Below, piece after piece: positions 10,050 to 23,139 of a stretch of DNA of 64,000 nt. Positions within the stretch are counted from its first letter, which is position 1, and each line of letters opens with the position of its first letter. Both the position numbers and the translations under genes were made by a program. A model generated the notes under the pieces. The model was not told the origin of the DNA, searched no databases, and worked only from the letters and a program-made list of their open reading frames with translations. Source of the DNA: Thereva unica (taxonomy: Eukaryota; Arthropoda; Insecta; Diptera; Therevidae); contig OX465283.1 in assembly GCA_949987705.1 (NCBI GenBank), forward strand, positions 132,148,101 to 132,212,100, written 5' to 3'.

Positions 10050-13000
10050 ACTCCTCTTCCGAGTATCTTGTTCTGTGTCTACTTAATGTGACTTGGTATG
10101 CTCAGTTTTTCTTCATTATCGCCTGGTCACATTCACCACTCTACCTTTCGTCCTTGTTACACGAGGCCTAGAACATCTTTTGCTTTTCCTTTTATTGTTC
10201 TTTTTAAATCCTTCCATTGATTGTTCAAGTCTTCAACCAGCAAGATCAACGGATAAATAATATCGTGAAAGCTAGTTACATTTGTGAGAAATAAAAAGAC
10301 AACAAAATACTTTCAAATAATTTACTATTCATTCAAATTGCTAGGATAATAAACCGAGTCCTGAGCTTTTCGTTAACCTTCTATTTCACTTTAAAAAAAA
10401 CTCATTAACCCACATAACCCAGCTGTGTAAAGTCCAAATAGTTCTATCGATTCAAACTCGACTACTTTCACTTATGGACTATTTTCGATAATTGAACAGA
10501 ACATACGAATGCTTAAACTCATCCATTTTTCAAGCAGTTTCAAGTTCCTACAACTTTGCAACAACTTTTGGCTGTTAAAAAAAATAGTACCCATTTCCTC
10601 CTTCTCCTCCTCTCCACGCTTTTGTTTCTGTCGTTTTTCACATACTCACTATTTCCCCCAGGAGCAAATGGGATTGTTTGATGTTTTTCATAAAAATCAA
10701 TGCGGTCGTTAACGCTCTAGGATGATACCCAAGGAAGGAGTATGTGTACCAGCAGAAGCTGTAAAACTTTTATATGTGTATATGGTCTTTCATGAACGAT
10801 GTAGTCAAGCAAAAAGATCAATTATGACTGTAACAAATGAGGCATGCACATGCTTAGTTGTACTCCAATAATAATAGGTTTAAATATCTGAAATACACGC
10901 TGTTGTTAAACTGGTTTTACACAATCTTGTAAAGTAAATGGCGAAATTCGTAATCGTGTCAGAAGATAATCAACAACTATTAAATCATGGGCCATAAACG
11001 TACAAGTACAAACATATAACAGCGTACTTTTAACTCCATTTACTGCTTGGTAGAATGTTCGAAATTTTGCTTCTACTAATGAGGTGTTTCGCAACACTGC
11101 TCCCAGGTAAATTTATTTAATTTAACATCAAAGATGCTTGCCAGCTTGTAAGGCTTTAACGAAAGGATTTCACAAAGCTGTTAAGTGGGAAACAAATTTC
11201 ACTGGCCATAAAAACTTTCCAAGAGGTTTATACTTTTTAAAAGCTATTTCGACGGAAAATAAAACGGCACTTAACATTGTTACCTGAAAATTCTTATTCT
11301 CAACGTGAGTTTATGATGTACACCTTTTCTCCTACCGTGATATATATATATATATGCCTTGTTAACACATACACAGAAGCTATATCCGTGTGTACCAGCA
11401 GCGCAATGATCCATTTAACATCCTCCGAATTGAACATAAAAACAATCTGATTAATAATTGAAAACGGTTACCTGGTTTGGTGTACAGTACACCTTCCCGG
11501 ATGCGTGTTTGCCGTATAATCAAATATTGAATTGAAAATCTGATTTCATGTCAACAGAACAAAAAATATGGGGTTTGCTGTCACAGTTCAGAAAAGGGCA
11601 GGGTAGAACGATCAACTTTGTACAATGGCAATAAATTGTTTTTCTGTGAACTCTTTGTGTATTGACAAAAACAATTTTAAATTTATTTTTGCTGATAATA
11701 GATATAAAAAGTAAATTGGCAAAAATCATTGTTGTACACAGAAGCGAACATATACATATATCACTGTAACGATACTTTCAAATTAAATAAATAAAAGCTC
11801 TATATTTTGGTGTAAATTAAAAAAAAATACTGATATATACATACGTATGTAGGTAGAGCGAAAATCCAAAAATAGCAAGGCATAGCCCACGGCAGGTTTA
11901 AACTTTGTCCCATCATTTTTCCGCAGCACAGTCTCAAGGGGGCTTGTATGGGTGCGCTCCTTTCAAAGATTGAATGTCCTGAAAAATACCACAGTAAGAG
12001 GCAAAAAGGTGAAAATTCGACGGTCCTCGACGACGGCGGCGGTAGGAAATAAATCGACAAAAAAAAATGAAAAATTATCCCATGTTCACACAGAAAGTAA
12101 TTTTTCATTTATTACACGTGAATGTTGCCCCAGGCGAAACATCTTCACCTCAATGGAGATAATACGGTGCGATAGCGAAAGGAGCTGCCTTTGTGAGCAA
12201 TTTTATGGCGACGCTGGATGAAACGTTGTGATGTGATTTTCTATTACCCATCCCCCCTTTTACTACACTTGACTTTCTAGCGTATATTTATATACAGATA
12301 TATACCCAGCCCCTGGGTGATAGCTTTAAGATGAGATTCTTATAATAAACCACCCTCTGAGGGACATATGTATACGAGAGTATAACAACTTTGTAGCTTT
12401 TTGAAAGACTTCTACAGTTAATTGTTCTAGTATGTGACCGATGAGGCGGTATAGGACATGATTCCACACCAAACTATAACTACTACCGGAGCATAGACGA
12501 ACTTTTTGAATGATGTGTGGAAGTAACTTTCCGTCTACACACTACTAAATTCATTGACTAGATTGAACTATTTATTACTAAGGTAGTTGCCGTGATGACA
12601 TGCTCTAAGTGGCAGAAATTGTGGGCAATGAGTCTATTCTGGTAATTGGTCTTTTGAGATTGTTAAGTGCTAGGATGGTGGCATAAAGCAGTCAACTACA
12701 GACTTTCTTACTTTGTCGAAATGGGGGGAAGAAGTCAGGAAAAGTTTTTGGGAAGTGCAATTTCCTTAAAGGTTTTCCTGTTTTCACTTCATAGATCAAC
12801 TTTAACGAAAATGGCAGAATATCTGACATTTGGGAAATTCTAGTGAAAATATTTTATGATTTTCAGGCGAGGTTTAAAGCACTTCTCCATAAAAGACGAA
12901 TAAATACAATTATGTATATCTTTTTTGAATATGAGGCAATTCTCTTTTACCATATCAATTAAAACTTGAGAGAATTCTCAAATACTTTTGAGTATTTTAG

Positions 13001-13320
13001 AAATTTGAATATTTAACAAATAAAATAGAAAGACAACAGCAGAATAAATATGTGATGACCAAAAAAAAAGATTATTTAGTATTTATGATTCGGGAATTTC
13101 ATGGTGGTAACAGCAGTTTTGTCCTCACGTACGGATCCAATTTCATCGTATGTTTTCAATCAATATCAAATTGATGCGTCATCATTTGCTATAAATCGCC
13201 CAGTGAAGCGGATTTATTTTTATTCGGCCAACCTAAAGATTTGCTTTAAGTACATCTAGTTACTAGGAGGGCAACTGTTTCCGCCCTATGTCCCATGAGA
13301 GATTAAAGGGGAATAAGAGT
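10050..13320. other. unassigned spacer with a TA microsatellite
   Basis: No recognisable coding sequence. A (TA)n run lies at 11337-11355. Overlapping open frames on both strands at 11800-12221 look like chance frames around an AC-rich segment. Only a short LINE 3'-end scrap at about 13270-13310 (GGCAACTGTTTCCGCCCTAT) was recognised; it is related in reverse to 23525-23560. Confidence 0.35.
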
Positions 13321-13324
13321 TTAG

Positions 13325-13462
13325 CAGTAAGTTTTCTAACTAGACTAGAAGAGAATAGGATAACTAAGGTGGGGTCTGGTAGATGTGAATAAACCTTGCG
13401 TTTAAATTCAAGAATGTTTTACGAGTTCAGAAATAATGACGGTGAAAGATTGTTCCATAAAA
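13325..13462 (-). repeat. LINE 3'-end fragment
   Basis: Aligned by eye with 8671-8815 (shared words GAGAATAGGA, GGGGTCTGG, CTTGCGTTTAAA versus CTTACGTTTGAA, GATTGTTCCA). It is therefore a diverged piece of the 3' part of the same Jockey/CR1-like LINE family, minus orientation. Confidence 0.5.
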
Positions 13463-15758
13463 AAAATAATCAAAACTTTATAGTATTACATTTACAGTAA
13501 ATAAGGATGTAAATGTTAATTTAAATCTACTATGTTTTACAAAAATCTCTCTCGTTTGCTGATATTTATGCACCCAACATAATTTCCCGATTCAGAATCT
13601 TGACTCTCATGATATCCCCTCGAAAGGCATGATCCCGACATGCAAAGCGCCAAACAACATTTAAAAAAAAATCATAATGTTCCGGCTCTTTTCAACTAAC
13701 CCATTTGGATTGAGGATAATGAGTGTTGTTGCGTGACCCCTCGGTTAGTTGCCCAAAGAGGGCAACATCGGGTACACGCCCAAAAAAAACAAAATTTAAA
13801 AACACTGACCGTCCGATCAAACCGTCAGTATCTACCAAGGCGAAAAAAAATTACTTTACGGTCTGAAAAAAAACCCGCCCTGGTACCATAACGTTAATTT
13901 TTTTACATTTTCGTCTCAACATTTCCACAACTTGGTGACCATAGGAATGAATGAATCATTGACCAAGTTATAGCACAATTCACTAGCAACTAACAATAAA
14001 CACTCGCCCATTTTAGCAAAAAATGAAATGAATGGTGCTTTTATTTGATTAATAAAAACAATGGTACATGATGGGGGGAAACAGAAATAAAGGGTCTTAT
14101 TTGCGAAAAAAATATGGAAAAGTACATTTCTTCCCTACAAGTTTCACTGTAATTCAAAAAGAAGTTCATTGAGGCCCTTTTTTCTGAACATTTTTATCAT
14201 CCTCAAAAGTGTCTTAGAACACTCCAAGACTCCAGCTGGATTGGTTTGTTTGCTATTTGCCACTCAAAAATATGTATGTCTCACTGATCTGGTTTTAGTA
14301 TTTTGAAACCCTAAAAACAGTGAATGACACCTATTGCTGAATGGTAAACAGGGTTTATTTATTTTGGCCACCTCTAGCACCACAATTTCTAACACCGCAC
14401 AACTAAGGATAAGGAAAATGTACCTGGTCGCCTGTCGATGGACCTCGGTTCTAGCAGATGCCTTTTGGTTGGTACTGGTGAATATTTGTTATTCATGAGG
14501 GGGATGGGATGGTATTCCGCTCCTACCTCACTCTTCCCGGGGGTCCAGTTTACCATACACTGTTCAGCGTAGTGGCCGCTTTTTTCTCTTATGATTGGGC
14601 CAAATTGCTTGTATCAGCTGTACATCTCACCGCCCTTGATCCACGGGTAGGTTATACTATTACAATTGTACCTACTCGTTCACCTTTTTGATTTCATCTT
14701 ATCGAGTGAATTTCAAAACAACGTTCCATTTAAAAATGGTACACTACTATTTTGACACAGCCCATATCGAATGGTAATATTTCTATGCCTTTACGTTTTT
14801 ACTTCTCAACTTTCAGTCCAAAACTAACTCTCCCCTTTTCTGCAACTTCCTTTATTCCTCCCTGTCTAGTTTTTAAAAAAAAAATTCAGATTGGACGAAA
14901 TCTCAGTGTTTTTCGATTTAATTACTACCCGTATACATTTAGTGTTTTTCCTCTCTTCCTGTGCTAAATTCAAAAAGAGCTGAAACCGATTTCAAATTCT
15001 CGGAGGATTTTTTCCATGCCTATCCAACAGCCTTATGAAAATTATTTATATCATTACATCCCGAAGTCTGCAAAAACGATCTTTTCAGTTGAAAATAAAA
15101 TACAAGGCTAACAGAAAAATATAAGCTTATTTTAACAAGCGGTAAAACAGTTCGCGCTATCGTATAATTTAATAGAAAATTAATTTGCACATAAAATAAT
15201 GTAATAATGGCTTCGGTGTCCCATTTTCAATAATGGATTTCTTTTCCGTGAATGAAGCCGGGCCAAAGGAAATCGTCAATTATGCAAAAATTTCTACCTC
15301 GTCCATAATATTTAGTAAAGATAACACTAATTAGATTATGTTTTTTAAATACTGTTTAATTCTCAAATTTCGTGCACTATTTTTAATTCTTATAAATGAT
15401 CAATATTTGTTTTTTTATTCTATCACTCTCAGATTAAGATTTATCTGTTTGCTTGACATTTTTATAGCCCAGACTGTCATAATCTCGAAATGAAAAATTA
15501 TATAAGAGGAATATTTAATATTATGTCCATCAGCAAGAGAGAGAGCTTCACTTGAATGCAAAATTTCAGTTGCTTCCCTTGGAACCGTTCCCACGAGGAA
15601 ATGTTCGTTGAAACTCGCCATCTCCACTCCCACCTCCTTCCACAAGTCCAAAAGAGGTGCGTGACTACGAAAGTGTAGAAAAGCAACTCAAATCTTGCTG
15701 CTTGAATTCAGAGAGAGCTTTTGCTGATGGGCATAATAGTTGTGTTAGAGCATCGTTT
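13463..15758. other. unassigned spacer
   Basis: No gene recognised. Repeated A-runs and the word CTGGTACCATAACGTT at about 13879-13895 are shared in part with CTGGTACCACGACGTT at 17637-17653, suggesting an old dispersed repeat. Small open frames at 14509-14967 have no motif. Confidence 0.35.
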
Positions 15759-16363
15759 CCCAGCGGGAAAACTAGCGAGGGGTTACCCTGGTAACCCACG
15801 AATTCTTCAATGATTTGTGTAAGCGCCTACCTGGTAATCGAAAAATTCTACTGGAAATTTAGGAAAATGGAGGTCTTTACGTTGTAATGAGTAGGTAAGC
15901 GACTAGGTAATGCCTTGTGAAATACTTTCGTTGGAAATGTGATGTGCTTTTGTTATTTGTCTTTGGCTTGTCGAAGCCTCTCTCTTCTTGAGTTTATTCC
16001 GTCCTCATCAATTTTATAAGATTAATTTATACCACTAACAATGAGCAACAAAATCAAAAAGATGTCTTGTTAGAAAAATCCTTACCAAATGTAGCAAAAA
16101 TGGAATGGTACTTTCGGAATGCATTGTTTTTATTGCTAAAAAGGGTAGCCAGTAATTTATTCTGCATGCCTTACATGGTAATCTACATATGTACTCACCT
16201 AATACATTTCGCCGCTGAAATAAGTCCTCGTCTGTAATGCCTACTGTAAGTGCTTACCGCCCTAGGACATCCCTATGTAAAAGTAACCTATGATTTCATC
16301 ACAAAGGTAATGGGTCTATCTCATTACCACCTCGCTTACCTACCCATTACATTTCCCGCTGGG
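15759..16363. repeat. 605-bp terminal-inverted-repeat element
   Basis: CCCAGCGGGAAA at 15759-15770 is mirrored perfectly by TTTCCCGCTGGG at 16352-16363. Subterminal words GGTAAGCG/CGCTTACC and GGTAATG/CATTACC also occur in opposite orientations near the two ends. No coding frame is inside, so it is a non-autonomous element. Flanks are TTT and TTA, too weak to assign a superfamily. Confidence 0.6.
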
Positions 16364-16707
16364 TTACTGTTCTACCTTTTTTGGTAGAGCAACTTCGGCC
16401 AAGATTTCTTGTTCTACTTTTATTACCAGCTCCTCTACTCTAAGCTGTCTTAAGTCAGTCACTCTGCTTTTTTCGGTTTCATTAAACACAGCTAATTTAG
16501 TCATATGCAGACACTACGCAGGGTGCCCCAAAAAGGCTAACCTCGGATTTCCCCTTCACAAAAAAAATCAAAATTCGAACTAAACACTGCCATTACAAAC
16601 AAATTGTCTCAGCAGCTTCAAGGCAGTACTCCGGGGCTCGTCGAAGGGGTCGCTGGGGGGAGGGGGGTGAGTCGCCGGACCTCCTTAAACTCGTGCATCA
16701 CCACTTA

Positions 16708-16931
16708 GAGGTCCCGCCAAAAGAGTTGATGCCGAGAAAGTCGTGTTTTCCATGCGCAGTAGAATCCCCGCATGCCGTTCCCGTCCCTTAGCCTAGTCGC
16801 AACAAATTTCGAAGGGGAAATTTGAAAATACATAAGCGCATTTCTTATCAACATGTGCGCAATTTTTATTTGTGTGCAGCTTTAATTTCCCCAGCTGCGC
16901 GCTCCGGCATCAACTCTTTTGGCGGGACCTC
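16708..16931 (+). repeat. 224-bp MITE, copy A (Tc1/mariner-type flanks)
   Basis: It has perfect 27-bp terminal inverted repeats beginning GAGGTCCCGCCAAAAGAGTT. The dinucleotide TA lies directly outside both ends (16706-16707 and 16932-16933), as for Tc1/mariner-type insertions. It has no coding capacity. A second copy of exactly the same length lies in reverse at 17080-17303. Confidence 0.85.
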
Positions 16932-17079
16932 TACCTAAACGGGTGAGCTTCTCTACTGAAAGATGACTCAGAAGGCTTGGAGAGAACGACGAGGGTAACT
17001 AAACACAAAAATTCAGCTGAACGGGGCTATCTTCAGCCGCTATGCCATCCTGTCGCTCCTTTATCCGCACATCCTGTTA

Positions 17080-17303
17080 GAGGTCGCGCCAAAAGAGTTG
17101 ATGCCGGAGCACGCAGCTGGGGAAATTAAAGCTGCACACAAATAAAAATTGCGCACATGTTGATAAGAAATGCGCTTATGTATTTTCAAATTTCCCCTTC
17201 GAAATTTGCTGCGACTAGGCTAAGGGACGGGAACGGCATGCGGGGATTCTACTGCGCATGGAAAACGCGACTTTCTCGGCATCAACTCTTTTGGCGCGAC
17301 CTC
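17080..17303 (-). repeat. 224-bp MITE, copy B (inverted)
   Basis: Reverse complement of copy A at 16708-16931, with a few substitutions (for example GGTCGCGCC in place of GGTCCCGCC). TA flanks lie at 17078-17079 and 17304-17305. The two copies are 148 bp apart and together form a large inverted repeat. Confidence 0.85.
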
Positions 17304-18779
17304 TACCAATGTCGAACAAGCTGAACACCTCACACAGGCACATCTGTTTCCCAAAAAAACGCTAGAACCTATCTAACAGGTATTCATTACACCTATTTTC
17401 AATTACAGGTAATCAAACTATTGGTAAATAACTTAGATGTTCTTCAACCTACGGTACACACATGTAATGTGTTCAAACCAAGTACAATCTGAACGAAAAT
17501 CAAAAATTTTCAAAATTCTTATGTTAAGTTATCAGTTAGTTAATTTAACTGAACGAAGAGCTAAAGTGTGCTAAGTGACAGTAGCATGACAATTGAAAAA
17601 AAAACTTTAATTTAAAATCGATCTGGAAAAACCTGACCTGGTACCACGACGTTTTCTGTCTTACAGTTCAAGTACAGGGTTCACAACACGTACACCAGAT
17701 AAAAGGGTGAGGTGCGGAACAACAATCAATTAAGGCCACACTCAAAAGTTACTTAATAAAATTTATGTTAACCGGAACATCTGAAAAAGAAATAATAAAA
17801 ATAGGAACGACACTGTACACAAGTCACAACTATTACAACTACTTAAAGCTAATAAATACTATTATTATTTTTTTTTTTTTTTTTTTTTTCAAACAAAGTG
17901 CACGTATTTATTAGCAAAAAAAATGAGAAAAATAAATTTACTGTCACTTTATTAAGGTACTTTCAATCCTATATTTTAGTGCAGGTGTAATGAATTTATA
18001 AAATCTTAGGATAGAAAAATCTTGTAGGATTCCTTATGGTTATTGGCTCCGATACAGTGTTTCTAGCAGCCTTAATGGTGACGAGATGAGTTCAAGTACC
18101 GCTCATCTCACTTGTGAGCCCTTGAAGAAATTCTGGTCCCAGAGCTCGAAGAGTCGAAGTGGTCCAATATTTTGAACCAGTCTGATCGAGAGAAATTTGG
18201 TGGAAGGGGTGCATTACAATATCCCAAGGAATGGCTGCGGTACTTTTGGACCCAATAGCTAATCAAAATAATAATAAAAAGAAGGTCATTTATAAAGATT
18301 GTGAAAAAAGCAAGTGATAACATTGATCCTAGGAGATCGCGAACGGAGATGGTTTGAAGATATTTGAAAATCCCTACTTTTTGATCCCGTTATCTTAATA
18401 CACTAAAATTATACAGGTATCTTCAGTAACTATTCACTCTGACGAATCTTGGTACAGACCTTATAAATGATATGCTAGCACTTCACATCAATCAGCCTTG
18501 TTGTAAAAGTTTGGCCTATTGTGCTCTTGGATGTGATCGCTTGAACAAATTCACGATGTCTCCCTGGATATTTTCCACTTAGACTTCCCCGTTAAAAACA
18601 AGATTGTGAAGACAGACTTTTAGGAAAATGCTTCAGGTCACGTTCTTCACCCTTTCAATTTTCCATAGAAGGTAATTAAAGGCCCAGTATTTGGTTATCA
18701 AACCAAACTAGTGTCTAGAGAACTTTTCTATTACACGCTAACAGTAATTAGGCCATGAATTAGGCCTGCGTTTGAATTC
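17304..18779. other. unassigned spacer with a T-homopolymer
   Basis: Holds an approximately 22-base T run at 17868-17889, possibly the tail of a minus-strand retrocopy whose body I cannot recognise. The open frame at 18108-18323 has no assignable motif. Confidence 0.35.
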
Positions 18780-20010
18780 TTAGATGTTGTAGGAGCTCGA
18801 AAAAACTGCCTGCGAGAGATTACTCCACAGTCGAGTTGTTCCATTTACAAACGAATTCATATCTTGTTGAGTGCGTGAAAGGCGGAGTTGCAAGTGAAGA
18901 GAATAAGACGAGTGGGCTAATCCGGTGTTGCGGGTATAAGATTGCCGTGCAGGCAGGAGAGCGTTTATCTCGGAGGAACAGTCACTATGATAGTAGCGAT
19001 ACAATTTTTTCAGTGCTCTACGGTTCGATGGCGGCTCTGGGGTTCGATGGTGGAACATCAATTAATTTAAGGGCCCTTTTTGCACCTTATCTAACCATGC
19101 CAAAGTTGTTAATGAAGCGCCGCCCCAAACGAGAGAGTTATGTTCGAGAAAAGGCCGAATGTAGGATTTATAAATAACAGCACGGGCCGATGGATGGAGG
19201 CCTGCAACTCTTAAGAAACCCCAAGTCCTGGGATGCTTGTTTGGCGATTTGGAATATGTGGTCATTCCATCGCAAGTCTTTGGTTAATGTCACTCCTAAA
19301 ATGTGCAGGGAGGGGTCAGCCATTAGTTCAACTTTACCCACTGCCACGGATGGAGAGGTGTTGAACTTTCCAGTGGATTTGTTGGCATCTCCTTGAGGCA
19401 GCTGTACACCTCGCGAGTCCTGAAGAAAACCCTGCCCATTAAATGAGTACTGTTCTCGAGAACCGGGGTAGCGTATTAGTTTCGGGTAAAGAAGAATTTG
19501 AAGCAAACTGAGATGCTAATAAATCGGCCTTGGATTTGCCGTCTGTTAACACCGGGCATTTTCGAGAATTCACCATGTTAGCTACCGGTCGAACTAGAAG
19601 TTAATCTACTATTAATTACTTACCCCTTTACCCTGTGGTGAGACTCTGGTTACCTTGCCGGTGAACATTCGAACATGGTGAGTGATGACTTATGGTAAGT
19701 AATCAATTGTAGAACATGGTAGATTAACTTCTGGTTTGACTGGTAGCTACCATGGTGAATTCTCGAAAATGCCCACCTTCTCATCGTGGATGAATGAAGG
19801 AGAGGTGGATGTAGTGAAATTCTTCTTTATGGAGGTTACCAAGGACCAGAAGTTTTTGCTACCAGAGGTTGCATTAAGGAGTTTACTTCAAATGAAGTAT
19901 TTGACATTCCTGATGGTGACTTTACAGGCATTTCTTAGTTTTATATACTCCGCTCCGTGTAGAGCTTCACTCGGGAAGCTCTTGTAAGCTCGAAAGGCGG
20001 CTTCTTTATT
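18780..20010 (-). pseudogene. Jockey/CR1-like LINE relic split by a MITE
   Basis: Read from right to left, 19790-20010 matches the endonuclease-RT linker of the LINE at 8585-9690 (shared nucleotide words TTACCAAGGACCAGAAGTTT and AGGCGGCTTCTTTA). After the MITE at 19554-19774 come RT thumb blocks HILGVTLTKDLRWNDHIF and ASQDLGFL, then after one frameshift AVIYKSYIRPFLEHNSLVWG. The C-terminal block follows: LYRYYHSDCSSEINALLP and TTRLWSNLSQAVFSSSYNI. The catalytic RT core is missing, as in the related copy. It is dead, minus strand, and ends near 18780. Confidence 0.75.
19554..19774. repeat. 221-bp MITE inserted in a LINE
   Basis: Perfect 24-bp terminal inverted repeats begin GGGCATTTTCGAGAATTCAC (left) and are mirrored at the right end. 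ACC lies directly outside both ends (19551-19553 and 19775-19777), a candidate 3-bp target duplication. Inner words TAGAAGTTAATCTAC/GTAGATTAACTTCT are also mirrored, so the whole element can fold. It interrupts the LINE relic and so is younger than it. Confidence 0.8.
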
Positions 20011-22329
20011 TCAGTCTTATCTTGGCTTGGAGACGACGAACGTTCGGGATGTCCAAAAACTGCAACTACTGATTGTCAAAAATACGCTCAACGTTGTTTT
20101 TCTTTTAATTATAAAAGCTGCTAATTAATTTTTAAATGATTGTTTAATTCATTTAATCGTTACGAGTTGAATAAGCTGCTTATGCATTTTATCCTACATT
20201 CATATACGAAAACGTGGGCAAAAGCTGCGATACAAAATCCCAATGATTTTCGAAAATATTAAAAAATAATTGTCAAACCTCAAAATTATCATATTTTACA
20301 GGATTTGGTATTCAAGCATTTAAAACATATCACTGATTGCGAGTAAGGGTAATCCTTCACTTTCAATTAAAGATATTCCTCGATTATATTTACGCCCCAT
20401 AATATTTTATTCGTTCTGGCGTTTATAATGACTATTAATTTTGAGTTGGTCAGAGGAGCTCTATGTAATGTCTTCTTTCTCTGAACTAAGTCATAATTAT
20501 TTTCCCCGATGAACATACAAAATCTCTGCCTTGATGATCTCTGCGATTTGTTACAACACTAATGACAACCCAATTATAGGTGGACTGATTAGTCGATCTC
20601 AAAATAAGTGTCCATAAATCAATGAAGTTGTAAAATTCCAGCCTGTACACTTCATTACAAAGTTGTGTGATATACAATTCCTCCATGTAATCTCGAAGGA
20701 ATTCCCGGATGTAACAACCTCCATCCCTCCTAATGCAGGTGCAGTGAAGGAACAAGATATTACGTAGTATATCGGTATAAAAGACCTTCTCCCTGTCCAT
20801 ACTTAAAGGTGCTTAGGGAATACTTCAACTTCAACTTGGAATAGCGAATCTACAGACCAGCTAAAAATCCTTGAACAAGTCCCCTGCACCTTGTTAAAAC
20901 GGTTGATGGTACATGGCGTTCGTGCAGCGATTACCGATTACTTAATCCTGTAACCATACCTGTCAGGTATCCGATACCTAATACGATAGTTCTACAAATT
21001 TTTTTTAGAAAACAATTTTTTCAACCATACAAATCCTGACTGTACATAGAAGGGTGTTTTACAGGCAATTTGTTCTACAATCGTTTTGATCAGAGATAAG
21101 TGTATTGAACTAGTATGGTTTTGCGGGAATAGTTCTATACGAGACTCGATTTCAGTAGAGCTTTTGAACAGTGTTGGAACAGAAAAAATGTAGATAAGGG
21201 TTTTGTGTTTGGCATGATTTTCACCCCTAAAAGAGCTTACAAATTGCTTACTGTTTAAACTCTATAAATTTTGATGGCCTATGATTTTTTGAATTCATTT
21301 CGATTTCAAGAAGTTTGTAATTAGTTTTTTTTATTTGAGACAGTTTGTTTGAAGAAATAATATCAAAGACTATGTAGAAGTTACTATCAAGAAGAATATA
21401 AACCTAATGGAAATACATCACAGGTATTGATTTTGCTTTAAAACTTCAAAAAGAAAATCAGAACCAATTTTGATCAATTAATTCCCTTTGATTTTATTAG
21501 AAACGATGAAACTTATTTCAAAGTTAATTAACACATACATCAAAGAAGTTACAACTTTTGCAATATTTCCTACTTCCGGGATCAATATAAAAAAAATTGT
21601 ACATACATACATTGTGCTTCTCACCGTACAGCTTTTGTGCAACGTATACTCACACTGAAAATGGTGGGATTGTAAAACGAATTTTCTAATGGAATTGCTA
21701 AATTGTGTTAACACGTTAGTAGCTTCCATAACGTTTCCATTTTTCAGTTTGGTTTGGATGATGAAAAATTTACAATGAGCTTAACAAGAGCTCTATGCTT
21801 AGGACAATTCACCATGACACTCAGTGTATATATAGCAACTAAGCCAGCTTGGGGATGATACATACCCTCTAGGGTGTCTAAAGATTTATTTGAAAAAAGA
21901 AATGAATGTAAGACTTCTTTTAGTGCCGTGTATAAGGATTCACATGTATGCAGTTTATTCCATTACGTGACATGGGAAAAAACAATTCGTGTTATGTAGT
22001 AACATGTAACTGTGAATGTGGATCCGATTTCAATTTTAATTTAATCTTTTAATTACAAATATAACGATAATTGCATTTCTGGATAGTGTGAGAGAGTATA
22101 TTTAAGCACATATGTTTTTACCGACATTCTTTGAAAGACGCTTTCCGGCACTGTCCTGGTGACCTATTTGGTCTATTGTGCCAATCCCGTCGTTAAAAAT
22201 TATCGAGGTTAAGGTTTTTGATTACGCCTAAAATTGACTAAGGATTCATATATGTATTAGATTTACCTGGAAGCAAGGAAGCCGCGATAGAGGACACTCA
22301 ATCTCCTCCTCGCTGTATCGCACAGTGCT
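20011..22329. other. unassigned spacer
   Basis: No recognised gene. A 104-codon minus-strand frame (20486-20800) contains two clustered cysteines but no domain I know; I regard it as unproven. A dispersed repeat word block at 20233-20287 recurs at 44943-44999. Confidence 0.3.
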
Positions 22330-22640
22330 TCACTATTTCGGGGGGTGCTCTACAGGACCTACGGCCCAACTACCAGCCATCGATTTTAATGAATCTTTTA
22401 TCTCAACGGGACCGTGAATCTTTGTCCAGCTATGAAGAAATAGCCGGTCGGCCCACTTCTTGTTGGCTGATATTACTACAGAAGCTACAGAAAGGTTTCG
22501 GACCACCAAGTGATGAGTTTGCCCCTGTTCTTCCCGGCCCGTCAACAATCTCTTTACCGATACAGCCTTCATAGCCTGAGAATCTCCGCAATGCATGTTC
22601 TTGCCAAGGGATTTCAAAGTAAGGAGGACAGGAGAGTCTT
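22330..22640 (-). pseudogene. RNase H domain relic of an R1/LOA-like LINE
   Basis: Minus-strand frames give NMHCGDSQAMKAVSV, resembling the retroelement RNase H SDSQAAL block. After a frame change comes GYEGCIGKEIVDGPGRTGAN, resembling the GH-GI-GNE-AD-LAR-GA block that carries the last catalytic aspartate. GPKPFC follows, as in R1/Jockey-type LINEs whose ORF2 ends with RNase H. The order and spacing fit this domain. Frame changes and stops show a relic, and no neighbouring RT was seen. Confidence 0.55.
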
Positions 22641-22688
22641 TGGTGACACCTACAGCACAATTTGACTGCCCGAGACAATATCGATGTT

Positions 22689-23139
22689 AAGGTCGGTTTA
22701 CGCGCAACGATTTACTTGTGCAAGCTGACTGGGGGAAGTCAATTGGTTCAAATAAACTGAGCGAAAATGAATTGGTTCACACGCAACAATTTATTTTTGC
22801 AAAGTGACTGACGCAAATGAATTTGCTCAAATAAACTTAGTGGCATTGCTTCTGAGCTCTTCCCTTAAATATTAGACCATTTGGTTCTACTTAAAAAAGT
22901 GGGTACCCTTATTTTACAATTATTATATAATATTGACAATTGTAAGGTCGGGTATTCACCTTGCTGTGGGTTGTAGCCGAGGGTTGCGTTTAGATGCTAA
23001 TGCTAATGCTCAAATCGATTTTCTATGAACTCATATTTTCACGAGGCAAAACGTTTCGTTCACAGCAACAATTCCCTTGTTCAAATTGACTTGGGCAAGC
23101 TAGCATGGACAAGCAGATCGTTGCGTGTAAACCGATCTT
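22689..23139. repeat. 451-bp MITE, PIF/Harbinger-like termini
   Basis: The left end AAGGTCGGTTTACGCGCAAC and the right end (mirrored) agree at 21 of 23 positions. If the element begins AGGTCGG, the flanks are TTA (left) and TTC (right), close to the TWA preference of PIF/Harbinger. Internal units CAAATAAACT, CGCAACRATTTA and CTGACGCAAATGA-like words recur. No coding frame. Confidence 0.65.

Noticed and set aside
11800..12221. Overlapping frames on both strands (102 and 89 codons)
   Set aside because: They are mutually antisense and neither has a motif. I cannot support a gene.
20486..20800. 104-codon minus-strand frame
   Set aside because: No domain, no supporting context, and a length compatible with chance in this amount of DNA.
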